Source: Flavobacteriales bacterium
GTDB lineage: Bacteria; Bacteroidota; Bacteroidia; Flavobacteriales_D; Sanyastnellaceae
Direction: 5' to 3'
Length of the DNA: 8,095 nt
NCBI GenBank assembly: GCA_015663855.1
Contig: DQRJ01000116.1
Location: forward strand, 1-8,095
In this document: piece after piece, positions 1 through 6,623 of the stretch
How the letters are laid out: every line of letters starts with the position of its first letter
How positions within the stretch are numbered: the first letter of the stretch is position 1
Notes under the pieces: model-generated
The model's database searches: none
Told to the model about the DNA's origin: nothing
The model's input: only the letters and a program-made list of their open reading frames with translations
Program-made: the position numbers and the translations under genes

Positions 1-729
1 GTTTCAAGTGGTTCTATGGCGATGTCGTACTTTATCGCAAAGCAGAGAAAGAATTTCATAAAAGTATCTAGGGCACTTGTAGAAAACCCTGAGTTTTTGA
101 GTTATAAAAATACTTTTTCAGAGCAAGGTCTTATGAATCTTGACTTTTTAAAAGGATATGTTAATGACTCTTTCCCTTTCAATGAAGCTGCAGCAGATAA
201 TAACAGTCAAGGTAAAACCGTAGTTATTGTTGCCACAGATCATAAAACTGGTGAGCCACACTACCTTAAACCAACAGAAGGAAAATGGCTCAACTACATG
301 ATGGCTTCAGCTACGCTCCCGATGATAACGAAAGGCAAAACTAACGTTGACGGCACATGGATGTTTGATGGTGGGTATTCTGATGGAATTCCTCTAAAAA
401 AGGCTATTGCTGATGGAGCTAAAAACATCCTTGTTATTAGAACTAGACCAGCAAAAATGAAGATAGACAAGAGTTACGTTTCTCTTATGGCTGAATACTG
501 GAATTACGACAACGATAACATTTCAGATCTTTTCTCACAAGGGTATAAGCGTTACAATAAATGTGTCGACTTTATAAACGGGCCCAAACCTGCAGGTATT
601 AACTGGCATCAAATCGCACCTCCTACAGAGCTAAGGTCAGATGGCTATTATCTACATGTTCAAGACGTAGATGCAGATTACCGTTTGGGATTAGAAATGG
701 GACTAAACTTCCTTTCCGAATTCGGATAA
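1..729 (+). CDS. Patatin-like phospholipase (YjjU-type), C-terminal part, 5' truncated
   Basis: The reading frame is open from the first base and ends with TAA at 727-729, so the gene begins outside the window; the ATG at 16 is internal. The first residues read VSSGS, which fits the right part of the patatin nucleophile elbow G-x-S-x-G with its first Gly just off the edge. The nucleophile Ser would then be codon 4-6. The second half of the Ser-Asp dyad is the DGG motif encoded at 367-375 (FDGGYSDGIP). An 'ASATLP' segment precedes it (around 298-318), as in bacterial patatins, and the stretch VVIVATDHKTGEPHY resembles YjjU-like proteins. The family hydrolyses acyl esters of lipids; the substrate here is unknown. 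No signal peptide or membrane segment is visible in the retained part, which suggests a cytoplasmic or peripheral enzyme, but the N-terminus is missing. It converges on the nitroreductase gene. Family call is firm, subfamily is inference. Confidence 0.88.
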   Translation, partial: VSSGSMAMSYFIAKQRKNFIKVSRALVENPEFLSYKNTFSEQGLMNLDFLKGYVNDSFPFNEAAADNNSQGKTVVIVATDHKTGEPHYLKPTEGKWLNYMMASATLPMITKGKTNVDGTWMFDGGYSDGIPLKKAIADGAKNILVIRTRPAKMKIDKSYVSLMAEYWNYDNDNISDLFSQGYKRYNKCVDFINGPKPAGINWHQIAPPTELRSDGYYLHVQDVDADYRLGLEMGLNFLSEFG

Positions 730-744
730 TAACTTGAAAGTGCT

Positions 745-1518
745 TTAATGCTTTATCACGAAGTGCTTGATGTCAAATCGGAATCTATCTCCGAACACAC
801 CACCCTCTGCCCTCTTACCTGCTGAAATAGCCATGGTAATGCCTGCTTGTCTAGGCAACCCGAGTAATTTCTTAACCCTTTTAGAGTCCAAACCTTCCAT
901 AGGACAAGTATCGAATCCGTGTGCTCTCATAGCAAGCATGAAGTGAGCACATGCTAGCGCTGTACTTTTATGTCCCCATACTGTCATTCCCCACCTTCCC
1001 ATAGGCTCTCTTGGAGTCGGTTTACTAATCCCTCTGATATTGTAGAAAAGCCACTTAAATGGTGCTGCTATTCCAAGAAATCCAGTAGTGTAAATCAATC
1101 GAGTAATCTTTTTAAAATATTGATAAGCTTTTTCGGGCATATCACCTCTTCTATCAAACTCCTCTAACATCCATTTGTTATTTCTCTTCCAAAGATCTGG
1201 ACGCGCAACAAATACGAATAGTTCTTTTGCTGTTGAAGCTGCAGGCTGACCTAAACATAGCCTAACTAATTCTTTCTTTTTATCGGGATCAACTACGTGG
1301 TGAATCTCCCACGTTTGTAGGTTCGATGAGTTAGGAGCTTTGAGTGCAGCATCTAAACACTGATCAATTACATCTTGGGGTATAACGTCGTCAGCAAAAA
1401 ACCTAACGCTACGTCTTGAATTAACAATGTCATGAAACGCTTTCGCATCAGTTTTGGGAGCATCCATTGAGGGACGCGAATTTTCATCTGTCGCCTCGAA
1501 CATTTTAACTTTTACCAT
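745..1518 (-). CDS. Nitroreductase family FMN-dependent oxidoreductase
   Basis: A 257-residue protein with the nitroreductase fold signatures: SRRSVRFF at residues 34-41 (FMN phosphate contact), APNSSNLQTW at 61-70, TCPMEGLD at 204-211 and AISAGKRAEGG at 230-240. Members are usually homodimeric flavoproteins that use NAD(P)H to reduce nitro compounds, quinones or flavins; the physiological substrate cannot be told from sequence. Between the FMN motifs lies a longer-than-minimal middle region (about 108-172) with a hydrophobic stretch (141-160) and a PTPREPMGRWG motif. The start at 1518 lies 11 bases after the stop of the nucleoside symporter; an internal Met at residue 6 is an alternative because the first conserved motif begins much later. 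No Shine-Dalgarno sequence is visible for either. Tight spacing suggests cotranscription with cdd and nupC. The family is clear, its role in a nucleoside operon is not. Confidence 0.9.
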   Translation of the reverse strand: MVKVKMFEATDENSRPSMDAPKTDAKAFHDIVNSRRSVRFFADDVIPQDVIDQCLDAALKAPNSSNLQTWEIHHVVDPDKKKELVRLCLGQPAASTAKELFVFVARPDLWKRNNKWMLEEFDRRGDMPEKAYQYFKKITRLIYTTGFLGIAAPFKWLFYNIRGISKPTPREPMGRWGMTVWGHKSTALACAHFMLAMRAHGFDTCPMEGLDSKRVKKLLGLPRQAGITMAISAGKRAEGGVFGDRFRFDIKHFVIKH

Positions 1519-1529
1519 TACAGGAACTA

Positions 1530-2771
1530 TTAAATTGATAGAAACAAACCAGCTATAGTAGCTGACATTAAATTAGAAAGGGTTCCCGCAGCAACAGCTA
1601 ACAAGCCGAATCTAGCTATTTCAGAGCGTCTTGAGGGCGCAATGCCTCCAAGTCCACCAAGTAGAATCGCAATCGAACTTAGATTAGCAAATCCACAAAG
1701 AGCGAAAGCTACAATTGCTTTAGATTTCTCTGAAAGAATAAGAACAGAATCTTCTGCGATATAAGGCATAAAGTCGAGGTAGGCTACGAACTCATTAACA
1801 ACAAGCTTTTGGCCTATAAAAGATCCTACAATATTTGCTTCATGCCAAGGTACACCGATTAAAAAAGCGAGCGGACTGAACACATATCCGAAAATGAGCT
1901 CTAGGGTTAAGTCAGGCATTCCGAACCAACCTCCTACCCCTCCAAATATCCCGTTCACTAAAGCAATTAATCCCACGAATGCGAGAAGCATAGCTCCCAC
2001 ATTTAATGCGAGCTTCAAACCCGCGCCTGCACCAGATGCAGCGGCGTCAATAACGTTAACGGGCTCTTCATCATCATCTCCCTCCGCATCGACATCGACA
2101 TCAGCTGTTGACTTATCTGTTTCGGGCATTATGATTTTTGCAAAAAGAAGACCTCCCGGAGCTGCCATAAATGACGCTGCTATTAGATAGTGTAGTGGAA
2201 CTCCCATAGAGGCATAACCAGCAAGAACACTTCCCGCTACAGAGGCAAGCCCACCCACCATTACAGCAAATAGCTCAGACCTAGTCATGTTTTTAATGAA
2301 GGGCTTAACGACGAGAGGTGCTTCGGTTTGGCCAACAAAAATATTAGCGGTTGCAGACAAAGACTCAGTACGAGACGTTCCCAAAAGTTTACTTAGAGCC
2401 CCGCCTAGTATGTTAATCACCCATTTCATGATTCCCAAATAATACAGCACGCTTATCAAAGCTGAGAAAAATATGATTACAGGCAGAACGCGAAGAGCGA
2501 AAATAAATCCATTATCGAAAGTCGCAGTCAAATTCCCAAACAGGAAGTTAATCCCCTCATTTCCGAATGCGATAACCTGAGCTACCGAATCAGAAATGGT
2601 TTGTAATACCACTTTACCATAAGATGAGTATAATACAAAAGCTCCGAATGAAAATTGGAGTCCGAAAGCTCCTAAAACGGTTCTAATCTTAATCGATTTC
2701 CTGTCTCTGGACAAAAGAACCGCAATTCCCATTAGAACCACTATTCCCACAAGGCTCATTAAAATTTCCAT
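1530..2771 (-). CDS. nupC: CNT-family Na+/nucleoside symporter (NupC/vcCNT type)
   Basis: A 413-residue inner-membrane protein made mostly of hydrophobic helices, the normal size for bacterial concentrative nucleoside transporters. It contains the family's substrate-site motifs: GQTEAP (147-152, acidic residue E150), NEFVAY (326-331, E327) and GFANLSS (360-366, with F361, N363 and S366). These match the residues known to bind nucleobase and ribose in the Vibrio cholerae transporter structure, and as recalled the whole chain resembles that protein closely, including the N-terminus MSLVGIVVLMGIAVLLS. It should import pyrimidine and perhaps purine nucleosides driven by the sodium gradient. A strongly acidic stretch (residues 222-236) lies in the hydrophilic loop before the ALNVGAMLLAFVGLIALVN helix. 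It starts 9 bases after the cdd stop codon, so the two are almost certainly one operon. Specificity and coupling ion are inferred from homology. Confidence 0.95.
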   Translation of the reverse strand: MEILMSLVGIVVLMGIAVLLSRDRKSIKIRTVLGAFGLQFSFGAFVLYSSYGKVVLQTISDSVAQVIAFGNEGINFLFGNLTATFDNGFIFALRVLPVIIFFSALISVLYYLGIMKWVINILGGALSKLLGTSRTESLSATANIFVGQTEAPLVVKPFIKNMTRSELFAVMVGGLASVAGSVLAGYASMGVPLHYLIAASFMAAPGGLLFAKIIMPETDKSTADVDVDAEGDDDEEPVNVIDAAASGAGAGLKLALNVGAMLLAFVGLIALVNGIFGGVGGWFGMPDLTLELIFGYVFSPLAFLIGVPWHEANIVGSFIGQKLVVNEFVAYLDFMPYIAEDSVLILSEKSKAIVAFALCGFANLSSIAILLGGLGGIAPSRRSEIARFGLLAVAAGTLSNLMSATIAGLFLSI

Positions 2772-2780
2772 GCCGTGAAT

Positions 2781-3284
2781 CTAATGATTATCTGCCCTTA
2801 GCGCACCATTTTTTACATTGAAAGCAAAAGGAATTAAATTTATAGCGCTTTCTGAGACCAACACCACTTCGTTTCTCACCTGTAATAATATCTTGATTTT
2901 AGTCGATTGACGAGTTTCCGATTCTAGTATAACTTGCCTACAACCTCCGCACGGCAAGAAAGCTTTTTCAACTGCAACTGGAGAAGGAGACACTACAGCC
3001 AAAGCCTCTATTTCTTCATCTGGAAATTGCGCCCCAGCAGCAAATAAGGCCACTCGCTCTCCACATAACCCAGAAGGGTATGCAATATTTTCCTGGTTAC
3101 TACCCATAACAATCTGTCCCGATTTAAGCCTAACAGCAGATCCTACTCGAAACCCAGAATAAGGAGCATAGGCTTTCGCCGCAGCTTCATGAGCTTTTGT
3201 AAGCAGTTCTGACTCTTGTTTGGTTAAATCTGCCGCATCTATGAGAGTTAGCTTACAACTCGTCTCCATCACTTCGTACTTCAT
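2781..3284 (-). CDS. cdd: Cytidine deaminase
   Basis: A 167-residue homologue of the small, homotetrameric zinc cytidine deaminases, which convert cytidine and deoxycytidine to uridine and deoxyuridine in the cytoplasm. Visible motifs are YAPYSGFRVGSAV (39-51), the ribose-binding N63 and E65 in NQENIAYPSG, the zinc ligand C74 with catalytic E76 in CGER, and PCGGC (111-115) with zinc ligands C112 and C115. The usual [C/H]-A-E triplet reads C-G-E here, an unusual Ala-to-Gly change; the metal ligands and general acid/base are intact, so activity is expected. The N-terminal extension before the core is somewhat longer than in minimal family members; Met6 is a possible alternative start. It lies 39 bases downstream of the metalloprotease stop and 9 bases upstream of nupC, forming a nucleoside salvage pair. 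Confidence 0.95.
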   Translation of the reverse strand: MKYEVMETSCKLTLIDAADLTKQESELLTKAHEAAAKAYAPYSGFRVGSAVRLKSGQIVMGSNQENIAYPSGLCGERVALFAAGAQFPDEEIEALAVVSPSPVAVEKAFLPCGGCRQVILESETRQSTKIKILLQVRNEVVLVSESAINLIPFAFNVKNGALRADNH

Positions 3285-3323
3285 CGAAGCAAGATAGTAA
3301 GAAAAGTCTCCCTGACGGATAAC

Positions 3324-6300
3324 CTACTGGCAGAATTCCCCGAAGCTAGATAAAATATTTAAGATGTCCGACACAGTAACCACACCATCTCCGTTAACAT
3401 CTCCATTACAAGCATTTGTACATCCAAAATCAGCGAGAATAATTAACAGATCGCCGACCTCAATAGCACCGTTGTTATTTAGATCTAAAGGACAAAGAGC
3501 AACACCTTCACAGTTATATCCTGGTAAAGCAAAAACACAGCTGCCTGGATCTGTTGCTAAAGCATCGTAGTTGCACGCTGTAGGGTCTTGGCAGCCAGGT
3601 ATTTCGTTTTCATCACAGACCCCATCTCCATCAGCATCGAACAAACACATTCCAGCACAGTCTAAAAATGGTCCAGGTGGATATGTACAAGATCCATCGT
3701 CTGTATTTGCGAGAACATCATAGTTACAAGCATTCGAATCTGTACACCCAGGAGTAGCATTATAACAAGTTCCGTCATCTACTGTAGCATTTGGATCATA
3801 GTTAGTTGCATTCGGGTCAGTGCACCCTTCAATTACAGGTGATTCTATACAGAATGGATGATCTGCTTGCGTACCGAAAGCTCCTCCATCCACTATTTGG
3901 GCAAGAACATTCCCCGCATCATCAACTAACTGATAATCGCCCGTTACTCCACCATAACTCATCCCATCACCATAACTATCAAATACAGAAAGAGTATAAC
4001 ACCCATAAGAAATGCAAGCTGCCTCAGTATATACAGTTTCTGAAGAAAAATATGGGCCACCAGACCAAATAACTAGTCCATTCGCATCTGTTACAGACCA
4101 GGTAGTTTCACCTGGATATGAGTCCGTTAATAACGTCAAAGTCACATCCGACCCTCCTGAAACGGTAAATGAGTTATTCGATACATTATTAGATAAGTTA
4201 TCGTCTGGCCCACTCCCCATTCCTAAAGAAACGTTAGCGTTAATTACATGAGTTCCTGGACCTAGGTCTATGCACTGATCTCCATTAGGACAAACAGCGA
4301 TATCCACTGACATCCCTGAAGTAAGTGAACCAACCCAGGTTTGGGTAGAAGCTCCACCACCTCCAATAGTATAGGTAGTCGTAAACTCCGTAATGGTTTG
4401 GACTCCTAAATTCACAACAGTGATTACAGGACTGACAGCTGTTCCGCAATCCGTTGATGTTAAGCCTGATACTCCTTGAAGAGCTATATCCCAATCAGAA
4501 CCACCAACTCCTTGAGTAATGATAACGTTCGAGTTAGATATATCGAAGAAAACATTGCCCTCTCCTTTAATTTTGAAACGAGCTGTTGTAGTTGTGATGT
4601 CAGGGATTAATACAACTGCAGAACCATCGTTTGTCACTCCTGACGCGAGTTGAGTCGGGAACGAATATCCACCATCTGTAGATAATAGAATTTCAACTGT
4701 TGTGCAATTCACAGGAGCGGCATCAGTTCCTGCAACGTCCCATGTAATGGTTGCGAAACCGTTAGGGATAGAACCAGAGTTAGGAGACGTTACGACGAAC
4801 GGTCCAGAGTTGCCATCAACTGAAATCGAAATTAGATCGTCTGTAAATGCCCCGCCACCAGCGCGGTTATCTCTCACTGAGCATTTGAATTGAAGCCCTC
4901 GTGAATATGTAGGCATATGCTCTCCTATAGTAGTTGTGCCATTTACAAGATCCGTAATTCGTGGGAACACACGGGTCGCAGAGGTAGTTGATGACCACGA
5001 CCTGAAAATTGGTTGATTTCCTGAGGGATTAGTGAGGTTATTATCCCCTCCAGCTGTAGAAGGCCCTAAATCATACTCTTCCCAGTTGTAAGTTATAGGA
5101 TCTCCATCGGAATCGTTACCAGTCGCAATAAGCTCAAAGGGTGTGTTTGCGGGAATGGTACTTCCTCCTCCGTGTGCTACAACTGTGGGAATATTGTTAT
5201 TCGTATCAAAAGGAATGCTACAAGAATTACCTCCTCCATTAACCGTAAAGGAAATCATCTCATTGATACTGTGATTGTGGAAATGATCGTCTGAATTAGG
5301 TTGAAGATTGGGAGAGCAAATTCCAGCGTATCCCATAATAGTAGATGCTGATCCTGGCTCGAAAGCTGCCCCGCTTGATCTGTTACAACTGTTATTTTGA
5401 GTGTGGTTCGCTCCCCATTGGTGTCCCATTTCGTGAGACACGTAATCAATATCGAAAGGATCATTCACAGGTGCGGTTTGGCCTGTCACACCCCCTGCTT
5501 TATTACCACCACAAGGAGCTTGCAAATAAGCTACTCCGCCCCCACCAGTAGAAAACACGTGACCTATATCGTAGTTGTTGTAACCTATGACATCGTCACA
5601 TGTGGTTTGGTTTTGAGCTAACATCGCTGACCCGTTTCCGTTAGAATATGGATCAGAACCACTATTAAAAAAGATCAAATTGTTATTGTTCGGAACTAGA
5701 ACCATACGAATACACACATCGCGCTCGAATACTCCGTTAACCCTAGCCATAGATGTATTCATCGCAGACATTACCCCAACATCCGTACCACCGTGATAGG
5801 CGGCATATTCACCTGTACAAGCGAGGGCTAATCGGTAAGTCCTTAAAATTGTTCCATTCGAAACCATTAAATTTTTCTGCATACCCATTTGAAGAACCTG
5901 CCCTTTAGAGCCTGGCGCTTCTGGAGTTGAAGTTGAATTCTTTCCTTTTTTAGGGGCCAAATAACCTAGCCCTGCATCTTCGACAATACAACCTTCGTGC
6001 TGCTTGTCCGTTGCTTCATAGAAACTAGCCTTGGTGTAGCTAATGCATTTGGTCAAATCACCCGTTGTGTAGGGATCAATGTAGACAGTAGATTTAGATC
6101 GCAAAATCATCGCATGAAAACCCTGCGGAGTAAGGTCGAACCTCACTATCGACGCAGGATTATCTATCCCTTGTCCCAAATACACTTGAATTTCCGGGTA
6201 TTTCGCGGCTAACTCAGGAGCCATAACCGGGCTATTCACGAACGAAAAAGACTCCATAGTGCCATCGGGCATAGGAAGCTCGATAATCGACTTTGAATTT

Positions 6301-6545
6301 TTAGCCGAAATATTTGAGCGACTTGACTCTAAAGGAGCTGCGTTGAGAACTTGCTTAATACTCTCTAAGTCAATAGCTACAGTCCTATACGTAGCAGGCT
6401 GAATAGTTGGTAGTTCATCTGCTGCTCTAACAACCACATCCGACCAATACCCACCTTGAGCAAATGTTTGGTTTACATTGACTTGTATCAAGCTTACTGT
6501 AAAGACGGTAGCTAATAAAAAGGCTGAATGAAGTAATCGACGCAT
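3324..6545 (-). CDS. Secreted multidomain reprolysin-like zinc metalloprotease (metzincin)
   Basis: A 1073-residue exported protein. Residues 1-29 form a signal peptide (MRR, hydrophobic core, likely cleavage after TFA). About 31-220 looks like a propeptide. The catalytic domain (about 225-445) carries HEMGHQWGANH at 371-381 (encoded at 5403-5435), giving zinc ligands H371, H375, H381 and catalytic E372, followed by the Met-turn IMGYAG with M404; this is the full metzincin signature. Downstream come a PKD/cadherin-like segment with NDSDGDPITYNWEE (about 450-578), an Ig/FnIII-like segment (583-678), a CARDB-like segment (685-795), a 'DSYGDGMSYGG' module (797-900), three Cys-rich 'CTDxNAxNYD' repeats with an intervening DADGDGVCDE loop (908-1003), and two dockerin-like calcium loops (1018-1073). 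Domain names beyond the peptidase are fold-level guesses. The role is probably extracellular protein degradation. No type A T9SS sorting domain is recognisable. Catalytic class is secure, substrate unknown. Confidence 0.93.
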   Translation of the reverse strand: MRRLLHSAFLLATVFTVSLIQVNVNQTFAQGGYWSDVVVRAADELPTIQPATYRTVAIDLESIKQVLNAAPLESSRSNISAKNSKSIIELPMPDGTMESFSFVNSPVMAPELAAKYPEIQVYLGQGIDNPASIVRFDLTPQGFHAMILRSKSTVYIDPYTTGDLTKCISYTKASFYEATDKQHEGCIVEDAGLGYLAPKKGKNSTSTPEAPGSKGQVLQMGMQKNLMVSNGTILRTYRLALACTGEYAAYHGGTDVGVMSAMNTSMARVNGVFERDVCIRMVLVPNNNNLIFFNSGSDPYSNGNGSAMLAQNQTTCDDVIGYNNYDIGHVFSTGGGGVAYLQAPCGGNKAGGVTGQTAPVNDPFDIDYVSHEMGHQWGANHTQNNSCNRSSGAAFEPGSASTIMGYAGICSPNLQPNSDDHFHNHSINEMISFTVNGGGNSCSIPFDTNNNIPTVVAHGGGSTIPANTPFELIATGNDSDGDPITYNWEEYDLGPSTAGGDNNLTNPSGNQPIFRSWSSTTSATRVFPRITDLVNGTTTIGEHMPTYSRGLQFKCSVRDNRAGGGAFTDDLISISVDGNSGPFVVTSPNSGSIPNGFATITWDVAGTDAAPVNCTTVEILLSTDGGYSFPTQLASGVTNDGSAVVLIPDITTTTARFKIKGEGNVFFDISNSNVIITQGVGGSDWDIALQGVSGLTSTDCGTAVSPVITVVNLGVQTITEFTTTYTIGGGGASTQTWVGSLTSGMSVDIAVCPNGDQCIDLGPGTHVINANVSLGMGSGPDDNLSNNVSNNSFTVSGGSDVTLTLLTDSYPGETTWSVTDANGLVIWSGGPYFSSETVYTEAACISYGCYTLSVFDSYGDGMSYGGVTGDYQLVDDAGNVLAQIVDGGAFGTQADHPFCIESPVIEGCTDPNATNYDPNATVDDGTCYNATPGCTDSNACNYDVLANTDDGSCTYPPGPFLDCAGMCLFDADGDGVCDENEIPGCQDPTACNYDALATDPGSCVFALPGYNCEGVALCPLDLNNNGAIEVGDLLIILADFGCTNACNGDVNGDGVVTVSDILNILSSFGEFCQ
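3327..3494 (-). other. Dockerin-like tandem calcium loops at the metalloprotease C-terminus
   Basis: The last 56 residues (1018-1073) contain two EF-hand-like 12-residue loops: DLNNNGAIEVGD (1021-1032) and DVNGDGVVTVSD (1049-1060). Each has Asp/Asn at positions 1, 3 and 5, Gly at 6, a hydrophobic residue at 8 and Asp at 12, followed by a hydrophobic helix ending in FG (LLIILADFG, ILNILSSFG). This is the layout of type I dockerin modules. Cys residues (C1018, C1042, C1046, C1072) flank both loops, which is not typical of clostridial dockerins and suggests disulfide bracing. No cohesin is encoded in the window, so the partner, if any, is unknown. Confidence 0.75.
3537..3824 (-). repeat. Coding repeats: three Cys-rich Asp/Asn repeats in the metalloprotease
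   Basis: Residues 908-927, 934-953 and 985-1003 of the metalloprotease share the pattern C-x-D-x-x-A-[CT]-N-Y-D-x-x-A-x-x-D-D-G-[ST]-C. The first copy has Thr where the others have the middle Cys (residue 914 versus C940 and C991), and the third is one residue shorter and reads DPGSC at its end. Copies 1 and 2 start 26 residues apart; between copies 2 and 3 there is a 31-residue insert containing DADGDGVCDE (970-979), which resembles a thrombospondin type 3-like calcium loop. Such repeats are common in large secreted proteins of marine Bacteroidota and probably form disulfide-stabilised, calcium-binding stalk units; that function is inferred. Confidence 0.8.
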
Positions 6546-6587
6546 TGTAATAAAGATTTGAGTTTAATTCTTTCAGAAACTAAACGC

Positions 6588-6617
6588 CAATATTACTAAA
6601 CGGTTGCCTGTGATTAA
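6588..6617 (-). promoter_or_regulatory. Candidate Bacteroidota-type promoter for the metalloprotease gene
   Basis: In the 78-base gap between the adaptor stop and the protease start, the minus strand reads TAATATTG (6595 down to 6588), one mismatch from the Bacteroidota -7 consensus TAnnTTTG. A TTA triplet stands 19 bases upstream (6617-6615), where the -33 TTG would be. The 5' leader would then be roughly 35 bases. The match is partial and the region is AT-rich, so this is a weak candidate. It is supported mainly by the gap being the largest on this strand. Confidence 0.2.
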
Positions 6618-6623
6618 TAAATT

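Noticed and set aside
16..18. ATG at 16 as the true start of the patatin-like protein
   Set aside because: The frame is open to the window edge and the residues before the ATG complete the GxSxG nucleophile motif, so the gene starts upstream.
715..726. The palindrome TCCGAATTCGGA as a rho-independent terminator
   Set aside because: As a hairpin it has only four stem pairs around an AATT loop and no T-run on either strand; it also lies within the last codons of the patatin gene.
1894..2190. A 98-codon + strand frame rich in Ser/Pro/Ala
   Set aside because: It is the antisense of the nucleoside symporter, including its Asp-rich loop, which explains the low-complexity Ser run.
3285..3323. A promoter or terminator between the metalloprotease and cdd genes
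   Set aside because: Only 39 bases are available; the minus strand has a TATCTTG that loosely recalls a -7 element but no suitably spaced -33 TTG, and no stable hairpin with a T-run is seen.
3327..3494. Dockerin-like end as evidence of a cellulosome
   Set aside because: No cohesin, scaffoldin or carbohydrate-active enzyme is in the window, and such calcium loops also occur in unrelated secreted bacterial proteins.
5255..5621. Several overlapping short frames on both strands inside the metalloprotease gene
   Set aside because: They cover the zinc-binding region of the protease in other frames, where the HExxHxxGxxH and Met-turn signature proves which frame is real.
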